A DNA stretch of 64,000 bases from Tetrahymena thermophila SB210. Taxonomy: Eukaryota > Ciliophora > Oligohymenophorea > Hymenostomatida > Tetrahymenidae. The stretch's first letter is position 1, and every line of letters starts with the position of its first letter. The stretch lies in assembly GCF_000189635.1 (NCBI RefSeq), contig NW_002476575.1, positions 62,001 to 126,000 of the forward strand. The letters are read 5' to 3'. Position numbers and translations under genes: made by a program. Below the pieces are notes generated by a model, which did not search any database, was not told the origin of the DNA, and was given only the letters and a program-made list of their open reading frames with translations. This document shows positions 13,100 through 26,104 of this stretch, piece after piece.

Positions 13100-14460
13100 C
13101 TACTTGTCTATTTTCTGTCAAAAATGTATATTATTTGTTCCTATTTTTAATAATCAAAAAGATTTGATATATCTAATCGCAATTAAATTGATTAATGCGT
13201 AATAAAAATCTTAGATATTTCACTATAAAATTCAATAAACAAAAACAAATAGAATAATAGAAGGTCTACCTTGTCTTACTTGCTATTCAAAATGAAAAAA
13301 TATAATTCAAGCAACATATTAATTTATTAAATTCAAAATAAAATAACATTTTTAAATTCAATTAATTAATTTTATTTCAAAAAATTATAAAACGATTTTT
13401 TTTAAATAAATTTTTTATTGTATATCTTATTTTTAAATCCTAAAAAATTTGATATTCAATACATTCGATCAATTTTGTCGTTATTTCTACATTGAAAATT
13501 ATATATTAACTTCAATACCTACTATAGCTTATACTGCGTTTAAAAGATCTATAATCCACGAACAAAATGTAGTGTGTAAAAATATTGTTTTTTATATATT
13601 AAAAAACTCATTTTGTTTTACAACATCATATTTCTTCAGATAGTGTTAGCAATATATGGGTAGATTTTCTGTAAAAAAGCTATAAAAAATTTAGGATCCC
13701 CTCAAAAGTTTCATAATTATGAATAATTTTAAAATTATTTTAATTACAATAAATTCATATTTTATCAGTCTTTTCAAAGAAATGAGCTGTGCTTATTAGA
13801 AGATAGGTTAATATTCTTATATATGAATAATATCGCTCAATATAAAATTCTAGTTCATCTAAATAATTGGATGATTTTTTTATTGTCTAAATAATGAATA
13901 TTGCTATGCAACCTACATATAATTCTTAATTAGGTATAAGCTCAGTTCAATTTGATCCTTATTTCAATTGTTAAAGTTAGAAAAACATGACCAACAATAT
14001 AAAATCCACTAAAAAACAAATAACTAAAACTATTTAACACCATTTTTGAATATAAAACTTTTCCTCAAGGTAATACATGTAAATACCTTTTACTATTTTT
14101 TTTCTAGATATGTACTTTATTTACCTCTTTTTTGTCAATCATTCATTAAATTTTGTATAAAGTAAAGATTAAATTATTTGTTTTAAATAATATATTTAAA
14201 TGAATTTATTAATTAATTTTGTATTTAATATTCATTACTTATTTTTCAAAAATTAAAAGGAAGATTGAGTTTTCAAAAATAGTAAGATTAATTGATTATT
14301 TTCTGTAATAATCAAAAAGCTATTGCTTAACTTTTCAAAAATTTAAAAAGAAGATTGAGTTTTAAGAAATAATAAGATAAATTGATTATTATCTGTAATA
14401 ATCTCCCTATTCTTAATAAAATCTGAATACTTCACCTAAATTAATTTTTCAAAAAATAAA

Positions 14461-15720
14461 CAAAAGATACTATGAATTATCTGACGTTGTAGCTGATATA
14501 ATTAATTTGATGGTTATTAAAATTTTAGATTTTTCGAAAAGGTGTGAAAAATAGTTTTTTATGACCATTAGAGTATTAGTTATAAAGATTTATATTTGAA
14601 AATAAATACGATTAAAAAATACTATTTAAGCTATTATTTAAATATCAGATTAAAGAAAAAGCTTTGTGTATACTAGTTTAAAGCATATATAACTCATACA
14701 AAATAAAATAACAGTTGATAATCATAATAATGTATAAATTTAATTTGCTATTTTATATTTTGGTTAAGGATTGGATATATGAGCTGTAACTTTTACTTTT
14801 GTTTGAGTTGAATTAGTCGTTTGTAGTCTTAAATTAAATAAAATACTTTTATTTATACTAAAAAATATTGAGTGGATTAAAATATGAAGTTGTAGTTGAT
14901 ATATTAAGAACTTTAATTTATTTGATGGTTAATAAAAATTTTTAGATTTTTTCAAAAGGTTTGGAAAATAGATTTTTATGATCATTAGAGTGTTAAAATA
15001 AAGGTTCATATAATAAAATAAATATTTCTAAAAAATAATATTGAAACTATTGATTTAAATATCAGATTAAAGAAAAATTTTTGTGTATATTAGTTGTTTA
15101 AAGCATCTATAACTCCCACTTTATAAAATGACAGACGATAATCTTGATAATGAATCAAGTTAATTTGCTATTTTATATTTTGGTTAAGGATTGGATATAT
15201 GAGCTGTAACTTTTACTTTTGTTTGAGTTGAATTAGTCGTTTGTAGTCTTAAATTAAATAAAATACTTTTATTTATACTAAAGAATATTGAGTGGATTAA
15301 AATATGAAGTTGTAGTTGATATATTAAGAACTTTAATTTATTTGATGGTTAATAAAAATTTTTAGATTTTTTCAAAAGGTTTGGAAAATAGATTTTTATG
15401 ATCATTAGAGTGTTAAAATAAAGGTTCATATAATAAAATAAATATTTCTAAAGAATAATATTTAAACTATTGATTTAAATATCAGATTAAAGAAAAATTT
15501 TTGTGTATACTAGTTGTTTAAAGCATCTATAACTCCCACTTTATCAAATGACAGATGATAATCTTGATAATGAATCAACTTAATTTGCTATTTTGTTTTT
15601 TGGTTAAGGATTGGATATATGAACTGTAACTTTAACTTTTTTTTGAGTTCAATTAGTCTGTTATAGTCTTAATTAAATTAAAAATACTTTTATTTTTTCT
15701 AGAAAGTATTGAGTGGTTTA
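14461..15720. repeat. Three tandem copies of a 420-bp unit
   Basis: Units lie at about 14461-14880, 14881-15300 and 15301-15720. Units two and three are almost identical over most of their length (for example the 60 bases at 14941 and 15361). The segments at 14761 and 15181 are the same 420 bp apart. The equivalent flank of copy 1 has one diverged unit (about 484-898). Each unit contains the motif aggattggatatatgagctg. No coding frame is evident, so these are non-coding upstream repeats. Confidence 0.9.
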
Positions 15721-16036
15721 AAATCCAAATTTCGACAGATGGTTGGCTTGTCATCATTTACCTCAACTTTTAAATCTCCAACCATTCTAATAAATATTGC
15801 ATTTAATACATTGGTTATTTTAAAGATTGATGCGTCTAAAAACAGTTTTAGAGGGGTTTATTTAGCTAAATTCGATCTGAGATAGGATAAATTCAAAAGA
15901 TATTAATTTACTTTTTATTTGCTTAGTAACTAATATTAGATTAGCTTGCTTATAAAAGGAAGAAGAGATCAATTAATCTTATAATATTTAATTAATGACA
16001 AATAATTATTCAACTGAATCTATCTCCTAAAAATAA

Positions 16037-19000
16037 ATGAAATTAATAATAAAAACTTAGAAAATTAGAAGATTCATCTTGACTGTTTTACAAAGTTATT
16101 ATTTTTGATTTATAACCTATATAAAAAAGGATTTTTTTATTTATTATAATAATTTAACAGTCTTGATATACTTTATTTCTGGTAGTTGTTAATAAAGTTG
16201 TAGACCAGGATCTTTCATAAATGTATATCTGAATCCTTAATGTAAACTTTCTTTGAATTATTTTTTTATTATTAAATCATTTTTATAAACTGAAGTTAGT
16301 GAATGCCCAATGAAATATGTTATGTTTGCAAGTCAATAGGATGTAGATGACATTACAAAATATTCCTCAAACACTAATTGCTTAAATTTAGTCGATTTTT
16401 AATTATACGGTCGAAAATACTTATCAGGAGATAATTGTATTTCAGATTATGAAATGACAATACAATATACTCCTTAAAATCCGTAAAACAAATAACTTGC
16501 AAAGCAAAAATTATTTTTAGAAAAGAAAAAAATATTTTCTTTAGATATTCTTTCTTATATTTTTAAAAATTATTTTATAAATAAATTAGGAAAAGATAGA
16601 TATATGGATTCTTTTTTATGTTTTCTTTTGTTGTAAAATTTAATCCAAGTACTCGAATTTATCCAAAAGTTAACATAAATAATGTCGAATAACAAGGCGA
16701 TTTTTATTATTAAATAGAGTAAGAATATTCTGAAACTATTTCTGTTGTGATGTAAAATTTCACAAATGTAGTAGATAGTTTAAATATTAAGTTAACACCA
16801 ATTAGCATTCAGGCATAATATAAAACTTATATTTAAGTAATGTCTCTAATTGTATAATTGGTAAATTTAATTATTAAATTTGTTAATAAAGAGAGGCAAT
16901 ATTTTCTTGATTAATTAATTTAAATATTCGAGTTATATTAAAAATAGAATTTTGGCTTTAGAAAAATAAATTAAGCCAAAATTAAAATTCTACCTTGCCT
17001 TAATTAAAGTTATAAAATGCAAAATTTAACAGCTTTTCTTTAAATTTTAAAATTGAATACTCTCTTAAAAATATTTACTTAAAATAATATAAAAGTGCTA
17101 AGTAAATTGTGATAAATGTGATTATAATTAAGTATGCTTATAATGTTCTTCTGGGTTTTATTATTAGCAAGATACAAACTAGTGCGTAAGTTCTTGTAAT
17201 AATAATTAATTTGCAAATTAATAGAATTAATGCCAATTATGTGATAATAACTGCGCAAGTTGTTCTGGTTCTAGCTCAAATAATTGCTTATCATGTAATC
17301 CTGGAAAGTATTATAATTAAGCGACAAACTAATGTATTTGTGATCCAATCTGTAAAACTTGTGATGGACCAAATTCGAATAATTGTTTATCATGCTAATA
17401 AGGAAAATATTATAATTCAACCACAAAATAATGTATTTGTGATTTGACTTGTAATACTTGTGATGGTCCAAATAATAATGATTGTTTATCTTGTAATCCA
17501 GGAAAATATTATGATTAAGCGACAAAAGTATGTATTAATTGTGATCCAACCTGTAAAACTTGTAATGGACCAAATTCGAATAACTGTTTATCATGCTAAT
17601 AAGGAAAGTATTATAATTAAACCACAAAATAATGTATTTGCGATCCAACCTGTTAAACTTGTGATGGTCCTGGCTAAAATAATTGCCTGTCTTGTAATTC
17701 AGGATTATTTTATTAGTAAGCTTCAAATCAGTGTGTATAATCCTGTAATAAAAACTAATTTCAAAATTAATAATTGAATTAATGTTAACCATGTGATAAA
17801 AGTTGTGCAAGTTGTGATGGAATAAGTTCAAGCAATTGTTTAAGTTGCAAGCCCAACAGCTTTCTCTACAATTAAAATTGTGTTAGTCTTTGTCCTAATG
17901 GGTTTTAAGGTAATCTTACTGCGCTTAAATGTGATTCATGCCAAAATTATTGGAGCCTATAATGCAATCCATGTTATCCCAGCTGTAAACAATGTGATTC
18001 ATAGATGTAAAATTAATAGTGTTAGACTTGCTATAGCGAAACAAGATAAATGGATGCTAAAAGTAATATATGTGTTTGCAAAAACTAAAATGATTTAAGG
18101 AATACATTTTATTAATGCAGCTATCAAAATATTGCTCTTGTTGATGCAACATTAAGTGCAACATCCCCAAAGCTTACTATTGATTTTGGATCTCCATTGA
18201 TAAATATCATATCAAATTCACCTTAGTCTTTATGCTCTTAGATATTTGATCAAGCAACCTTAGGCATAATTGGGTTAGAATCTTAATGCGAAATCAAAAA
18301 AAATAACATTTTCGTTTATTTAAGTAACTTAATTTTATAAAAACACAATTCAACTTTATAAATAAATAATTTAGAATAATTATGGATAATAAAACAAATA
18401 TTTCTTTTTAAATATTTTATTTAAATTTAATATGATAAACAGGTGACTCATCAACTATAATGGAAAATAATTCAATAAATATTTTGCCAAATAAGTTGCA
18501 GTTTACAGATTATAGTGGACAATTCATAAATGTATTTTATAGAAACATTACTTTCTAAGATCCCCCTGGAATTCCTTAACTTTAATTTAGCTATAATCAT
18601 ATAGAAAACAGCTGTAACTCTATAAATATAACTCTTTATAGTATTTAAAATGATGCAGGAAGAAAATTTATGAGTCTAAATTGGACTTTAAATCAAATAG
18701 TAGGCTCCATAAGCAACGATCAGTAAGAAAGTATAAAGCAGATCTTATTGAAAGCGAGCTAAAACAAGAACACGAGTTTAATTATAGATCATAAATTCAT
18801 ACCTCCAAATATTAATATTACAATATCATTTAATTATTTACTTAAGGTTAACTAAACTGGTTCTTAAATATTCACCATCATTTATCAAAAATAAAAATTT
18901 ATAAGAATTAACTATTTGCAATCTCTTTATCCACCAATTTACAGGTTAACTTTTCTTTATAATCAATTAATTACTTTTATAACTTTTTCTTAAAATAATT

Positions 19001-21727
19001 AATAGATTTATGAGCTTGAGTTATTATTTTTAGTTTTACATTGAGGTATGTGAGTTAGGTCAAATAACTTATTTTAATGAGCCTATTGATTTACAATTAG
19101 TTTCAAACCAGCTTTAAAAGTAAAGTCTAAGTCAATATAATTAATCAAGCTTTCAATACGATATTCTCCCTTACTCCTTAGCATCTAACTAAACCTTTAA
19201 TATGAGTGTAAATTATTTACAAACTACCAAAATTTTTAAACTAATTTATCAAATACCCTTAACTGTGTAGATAGATAAAATAATATTTCGAAAAATTTTA
19301 ATTAATTTACCAATAACAGAAATATAATTTATTCAATAAAAATAAAATAAAATTCTAACTGTTCAAATATTAATTATTACATTTATTTATTTATTTATTT
19401 ATTGTTAATAATTAAATTTTATTAATAGCTGGTTTTGAATTTGAGTTCTGATAATAAGGTTACTGCCATTCAAAATATATCAGTCAATGTTTAAATTACA
19501 GATTTGTATTTACAAATTATTGGGGGTTCAAGTCTTGTTTTAGGTTATCAAAATAAAATGGTCTTAAATACAGAATCAAGGGATTATGAGATACAAGATC
19601 ATAACTCTGTTTCAAATATAAATTTTAGTTGGAAGTGTTTTAGTCTATCCTCTATTGACCATATTTGCTATGATTACTAGGACAAGTAGATTTAATTACA
19701 ACAAGGAGCCAGTAGTATTTCATTTCCTGCTAAAACCTTTTAACCATATACTGCAATTTAGCTTACTGCTTTTGGATAAAAAGATTCTAGGCAATCAAAT
19801 TTCACCACCACTTGTATATTCACAGAATTAGATATACCTCCACTAAAAGTTTTATTTAGTTCAACACCCATTAATCAAAAAATAAATTTAAATGATGATC
19901 TTAATTTTTAAATAATTTATGGTGAGAACATTTCATCAGATTACTTGTCTTATTCAGGAGCTATAATATATGATAGTAATGCTGTTGCCGCAATCAAATT
20001 TGACTATTTCCAAATTAGATTCAGAATTTGGAATTATTTTTAAAAAATCGATCCTTCAAAGATAACACTTTAAATAAGATTTTCTGTGTATAATCCATTA
20101 TTTGTTTTACCAAGCTTGTCTACAATTAACATTTAAATTAATATTCCCCCTCAAAATTGTGTTTTAAATGTAAACCCATTATAAGGCATATCCTTAGAGA
20201 CTATCTTCTAAATTTAATTATTAAATTGTTAAGATGAAGACCTTCCTTTAACTTACTAGTTCTTCTATTATAATAGTGCAGATGATGCAAATTCAGAATT
20301 AGTTTCTCCTTGGAATATATTAAGAAGATAAATATAAGATTAGACTATAAACAATTCAATTTAAACTATACTACCTCAAGGAAATCTAGTTGTGATGGTA
20401 CAGGTCATGGATTCTTACCTAGGAGTTTATAACTCATCTTCTATAGTATAGGTTCAAGCTTAGAATAAATCAGTCGACGAATATTATAAACTTGTAAATT
20501 AACTCACTTCATAATCTTTATAGAGCTCAAATATATAAATCACTAGCTAACTAGTGACTTTAAGCATTATAGCAGAAGACATCAGTAAAAACAATTAACT
20601 TTCATAGCAATTGAATGATTTGGTAGGTCTACTGATTTAAAAGATATAACAATTATCTCTCTAAATACCTTAATTCTCCCTTTTGTCTACATTTGCAAAC
20701 AAGGTAACTGCTTAGTTATCATAGCTATTCTTTAACTCATCATACTAAAACAATGTTACAATATTGAAAAATAAAATATTTGCTTATCTATAAACAATAC
20801 TATAAAATACTAATTCAAGCATACAAAATAGTAATCTTAGTCATTTACAATAAAATAACGATATCCAAATTTAAAATATGGTGGATTCTTTTAAAACTTT
20901 AAACTCAAGCGTTAGTTTGTATAGTAATAACTCATATGAAGATTTTTAGTCATATGATAAAATATCAACTTAGATTGGAAATCTGCTTAACAATATTAGT
21001 TTACCAAACTAAGGACAAATTACTCTAAATGGTGACTTATCAACTCTTTTGTCAGATAAAATAACATAGAAAAACCTATTCAAATACGTTATAAATATAA
21101 ATGAGAATTCTGAAAATTAAACTAGTGTATTTAGCATTACAAGAAATAATTATAAATAAAATATTTATGAAAATACTTCATATTTTTAGGCATACACATA
21201 AAAATTCAAAAATATTAGTTAAAACTTCACTTACTCTAAGAATGAAGTAATATCACCATAGATTTATAATTCGTCTTCTTAAAAAATCTTAAATCAGTCT
21301 AACATAGTTTATTAGTTTAATGATGCAAATTCTAGTAAGCTATATAATATGACATGTCTTTAATAAAATGATCTTTCATGGAGCAAGTAAAATTGTGGTA
21401 TCAGTATGAATAGTTAAAATAGTTACATGTGCTTATGTGCATCTTAAAAACCAACAACTATCATTGAAGATATTGATGACATGCTCTTAAAAAATAAAAA
21501 TCTATAGACAGTATTTGGAGAATAAGGGTTATAAAATTTAGCAAGCTTTGAGAATTTTTATATGTATATAGTATTTTGGCTATTATTAATATTCACATTG
21601 ATTGAAATTTTTTTATTTATAATTGGTAGATTCTTAGATAAATAAACAGTATAAAAACGATACTCATAAATTCATAATCAAGAACTAAATACATAATTGT
21701 AAAATGAATAATAAGACCAGGTATAGC

Positions 21728-21760
<33 letters not shown>

Positions 21761-22722
21761 TATAGTAATAAGTCGATGAAAATAACTAAAATATTTGTGA
21801 AAATTCTTAAACAATAAAGAATGATGTATTCCATGACTCTCCTTTTAGTCTTTAGTTTAAAAGTAATGATAACATCTAACCAGATATTTAATAAAATCAA
21901 TAGATTTTATCACCTATTGATTAAAAAAGAGGTAATTTTTTAAATGGAAGGAGAAATTTTAAAAAATTACTGAAATTATAAACATAATAAACTCAAGGAA
22001 ACTTGAATCAAGTTTAAGAAGAAAATATTGAAATGAACTAATAAAAGGTTGAATCTAATGAAATACAAATAACTAAATAATAATCAAGTTGTAAAAGTGC
22101 TGAAAAAATCTAAACTCAAACATAATCATAGACCTAAAAAAAGGAAATTTAGAATGAAGATGAAAAATAAAAAATTAATGTTTATTTGTAACTTCCTAAA
22201 GCTAAAAAAGTAGCACTTTTTCATTAATTTTTTAGTATTTTTTACATTTTTGATGGTATTCTTAAACGACCATTAAGATTCACTCTACTTTACATTAAAA
22301 CAATACACACATTAGTTATTTCAATATTATTCTAAGGTTATAATATTCTAATTTAGCAGGTAGTAATAGCCATAATTAACAGCTCATTGATGAAGATTGC
22401 CTTTTTTGGAGTTATATTTACATTCAAAAAGGGTTCAATAGGTAAAACTGTATCTCTAATTTTGTAAATAGGAATAAGCCTAGTTTATTAATATGCCATT
22501 TTAGCAGTATCTAGTGGCAAGACTCCAAGTGAGTCGAATTAATTTATAATCCTATTTATAATATCTTTTCTAACAGAAATGGTATTCACAGAGTTAATAA
22601 AGTCATTTTGTATGATCTTGCTGATTCAAAAATACATTAAATGTAATTAATCTGAAAGTATTATTGGTAGATTGTATAATTTATTTGATTTAAAATAAAC
22701 TCTACTTAACATAGATGCCTGA
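16037..22722 (+). CDS. Polycystin-1-like REJ/GPS receptor, copy 2 (intact), 1958 aa
   Basis: Exons: 16037-16094, 16161-16482, 16590-16860, 17096-18323, 18443-18944, 19006-19207, 19429-22722. The total is 5877 nt, exactly 1959 codons with TGA stop. All intron positions and phases equal those of copy 1. The start ATG is four codons upstream of the position used in copy 1, where the ancestral ATG here reads ATA. It encodes a signal-peptide-like N-terminus, then Cys-rich repeats (four close 33-aa units plus flanking ones). The REJ domain is near residues 1098-1206, the GPS-like Cys/Trp motif near 1502 and TM1 near 1571. A poly-Gln stretch in the cytoplasmic loop precedes about four further spans. 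The HL-T/S cleavage triplet of classical GPS sites is not obvious, so autoproteolysis is doubtful. By architecture it is a polycystin-1/REJ-type surface receptor lacking the channel part; the ligand is unknown. Confidence 0.88.
17220..17750 (+). repeat. Cys-rich 33-aa repeats in copy 2
   Basis: Four units of the CDPTCKTCDGPNSNNCLSC type are followed by QQGKYYNxTTKQC or similar. They are flanked by divergent Cys-rich units (CASC...NCLSC). This is three units fewer than in copy 1, with the same reading frame and the same exon boundaries. Confidence 0.85.
21729..21768 (+). repeat. TAA-encoded poly-glutamine tract
   Basis: A run of AAT/TAA trinucleotides is read as TAA (Gln) in the coding frame, giving about 11 consecutive Gln plus neighbours in the cytoplasmic loop of copy 2. 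The same position in copy 1 (about 7350-7368) has only about six Gln codons, so it is a length-variable trinucleotide tract. Confidence 0.8.
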
Positions 22723-23157
22723 GCCAAATTTATGTTTTTATATTTTTTGTTTTTCTTTTAAAGTAGATCACCTTTTAAAATTATATTAATTTTTTAGAAT
22801 TTAGAGTATTTTACATTTCTTAATTTAAAATAATTATTTAAAAATTTTAATTACTATTAGCTAGTGCCATAGTTTTTTAGAGATGAAAATCTAGGCTTTC
22901 TTACTAATTTTTGATACAAAAACTAAAGAAAATACAAAAGAATAAAATCGATACTCATCTTTATTTTAAATAAATAATGTAATTTCTTGAAAAGTAAAGT
23001 AAAAATAAAAAAATAATTGTTCCTTTTAAACTAGAAGTTATTTGTAAATAAAAGTTTAAATTTTAATAATATAAAAAATATATTATAAAAACATAAATAC
23101 ATTCAATATTTTTTTTGGAAATCAAATCAATTTTTAATAATGATATTTTGAAATACT
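22723..23157. other. Convergent intergenic gap
   Basis: About 435 bp lies between the end of polycystin-like copy 2 (+) and the end of the broken pseudokinase gene (-). From about 23040 it matches the sequence at about 27186, marking the left edge of the second duplicated block (pseudokinase unit). No other feature was seen. Confidence 0.5.
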
Positions 23158-26104
23158 TCAATATCTAGAAAAAATATCCTTGATTAACTCACTCTACCCA
23201 ATATCATCAAAATCCTAGATATATTCACTATTCTCGTTTCAAATATCCTAGTTATCCTCGTTATCTTTAATATCCTCATTATCATCAATATCCTAGATAT
23301 CTTCACTAACCTCGTTATCATCAATATCCTAGTCATATTAAACGTTAAATAAATCATCAAGCAAGCTATCTTCATCATCAATGAAGTTATCTTCATCATC
23401 ATCCATAGATAGGAAGTTTAAAACTACTAACTTTTTCAATTTAAGTAGCTAATTTTTAATTACTTTTTTCACCTTAATCCTGCTATAACAAATAATAATA
23501 GTATTTATATTTTAAATTTAACTTATTTATTTAGTTAAAAGTTATACTTAATTAATATTCATATAATAATTAGTTATTAATTCCAAACATAATAATTTTT
23601 TATTTTATTAAAATAGATTAATTTTTTTCCCTTATCTCAATAAATTTTCTACATTATAGTTAATAGATCTAATGTTAATCTTTATAAATTATCAAATTTT
23701 TGTAAGAATTTAAATATTTAATGATATTGATTTTTATTAACTAAATTTAATTGAATTCTTTTAATGAATCTTTAGATATTTATCAAAGAAAACATTTCTT
23801 TAGTATGCTCTTAATAAATTAAGGTATCATTCTGATCAATAGAAAGGAAAAATATTTTCTATTATACAAGTGCAAAGTAGATCTTCATTTTCTTACCAGA
23901 TAAATTCATCTTCACTTAAAGGATTTAGGATACATCCCTTAATATATAATCAGATTCTGAGTCAATTTTTAAAAATTTCTTGTCAAATTTATTAAAAAAC
24001 TATGAAGTATTTTGAATTATTCCTATTTAAAAATCCAGTTCACCAAAAATATTGCAATCTAAGCAAATATTAAACATATTTTTTAATTCTAACATCAATT
24101 AAAGTTAATTTTTATTTTAAATATCGCTTTTTACCAATTCCATTTTTTCAAAATAACTTTCAAAAATATTATAATGCTTTAAAAATTCTTCTTACTACTC
24201 AGGAGATAATCTCTAATTCTATTCCAAAAATTAATTCTTACAATCGAAAATTAAGTTATTTTCACTTAGTTTAATGTAGTCTTCTAATTTTATTTATAAA
24301 GAACTTACTTTTTGTTGGTATTTTATTAATTCCATATTACTATAAAAAAAATCTTTATGAAGTTTATTATATCCATAAATTTTAAGACCACCATTCACTT
24401 CAACTAATTTAAGTAAGCTTATATGCTCAATTATATCAACATATAGTCTAGCAACTTCCTAACTTTAATTCAAGTTCAAATATGTGAAGAATTCATCAAT
24501 AAAAAATTTCAATTTAATAGCATTTGGGTAATAATTATTAACACTCTATAATTCATAACAATCTATTAAATTTTCATATTTTTAATCGAATTGCTCAAAG
24601 CTAATTTGTTAGATTATAATACCAAATGTTTAAAACTTTTAAATATTTTCATCGTTACCCTAAATAAGAATTTTTGAAGGATTTATATTAGTTATTTTAA
24701 TATTGTATTTAGTTAGTAATTCATAACTTATTTCTATTAATAGCTTAACTACTTGTAATTTGAGCTATTTATCATTCCTAGAATGTTTAATTAACTCTTC
24801 AATTGAATGATAGAAAAAGATTTCTCTTACGGGTTTAAAATATTTAACCTCTGTTAAAAGATAATAAAATCTACCCAATGGAATTGTTTCAGTCAAAATC
24901 AAATTATTTGTATTAATAACTCTCTAATTTATAAATTTTTCTTCCTCTTAAATCATTTAAAAAGAATTATATTTTTTCAAAATTAATGTCATTGAGTTAT
25001 TATCCTTTGTGCATTTAAGTTAAAAGTATTCAGAAGTATATAATTGAACCTCAAAATTATTGTACTTTGGATGCTACTAAAGCAGGATAAAAATATCTTC
25101 CTAATGATACTTTAGCAAATCTGAATAATATTTTTTTATATTAGTAATTAGATTTTCCTTTTTCATGGCAATAAAGATATTTTCGTGCAATTCTCTTAAT
25201 TATTCTATTTCTTCTTCAAAAGAACATTCTTAATCTTCTTCTTCTTCAGAATTTTATATACATAAGCCCTCCTATTTATATCAATTTTAATTATAAAATA
25301 CTCTGTTATTATTTCAATAATTTAATTTTATCTAAATACATTGCTAGGTTGGTTTTCTAAATAAGATTCTTCATTAACTAATTTATTAGTTCCATCTATT
25401 TTAATATTATTTCCTTGTACCTATTCAAACTGAGAAAAACAAAAATTCAGAGGCGTTTTAATTTCTGTTTCAGCAAAAGAGCGCAAATTAATTTATTCTA
25501 AAGTTTGATTGATAATTTATTTATGTCTAAGTGTCAAATCAAAGATATTTAATCTTTATTACTTATTTTTCTGGAAATAATTTATTATCTCCTTCTCATC
25601 AAACTCGATAAGCTAATCAAAAAAATATTTTGAAAGTTTTTGAGAGATACTTTAATTAATTTTTGAATTATTTTTATTAAATTCAAATAAATTTTCATTC
25701 TCTTCATCTATTTTAGGACACTGAATCTCAAAGACATAAAAATTTTAATTCCTGTCTAAGTAATATTAATCTTCAATAGGATAGATTAAATCTTTTCTGG
25801 GTAAACATTGAAATAATCGAATGTAAAATTCTATTATTACTTAGTCACTAAAGATATAAAGCTATTTCTACATATTTTGTTTTTTATCAAAGGCATTTAA
25901 TTGTAAATATGATTATTTTTATAATAATAAAATTTTTTTATTATTTTCATTTAAGCAATTACTTTCAAACTCAAGAACATAGTCAGGTTGTTTTAAATTC
26001 AAGCAAGCCTCCAAATATTCATTTTTAAAAGAAATTTAATTTATTTTTAAATCAGAAAAACTAGATAAGCTTTCTTCTGAATCTTAAGATATAAAATAAC
26101 TCAT
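23158..26104 (-). pseudogene. Pseudokinase-like gene, copy A, frame-broken
   Basis: Two exons, 26104-25340 and 25271-23158, with a 68-nt intron at the same place as in copy B. The reading is clear through a pseudokinase-like region and an LRR-like tail, but between about 23665 and 23637 one base is missing relative to copy B. The original frame then hits TGA at 23637-23639. Downstream the homologous frame resumes for about 130 codons, including an acidic Asp/Glu-rich stretch (MDDDEDNFIDDEDSLLDD). It then meets a premature TGA at 23239-23241 before the conserved final stop at 23158. Exon 2 is 2114 nt, one short of a multiple of three. The catalytic-loop equivalent reads TNINPSKILI, lacking the HRD aspartate. 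It is either a young pseudogene or a gene with sequencing errors. It can only encode a protein truncated at about 780 residues unless the break is an artefact. Confidence 0.75.

Larger units (their letters stand above)
13026..16036. other. 5' flank of polycystin-like copy 2, no gene seen
   Basis: About 3 kb without a supportable gene. It holds a TATG microsatellite (13059-13099). From about 14100 the sequence resembles the 5' flank of copy 1. A 420-bp unit is repeated three times at 14461-15720. The aggggtttatttagc segment near 15850 matches the one near 1030 in copy 1. A 64-codon standard-code ORF at 13449-13643 has no coding character and is not called. Confidence 0.5.

Noticed and set aside
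23184..23402. 72-aa minus-strand Met/Ile-rich ORF
   Set aside because: It is the wrong frame over the acidic Asp/Glu-rich tail of the broken pseudokinase copy A.
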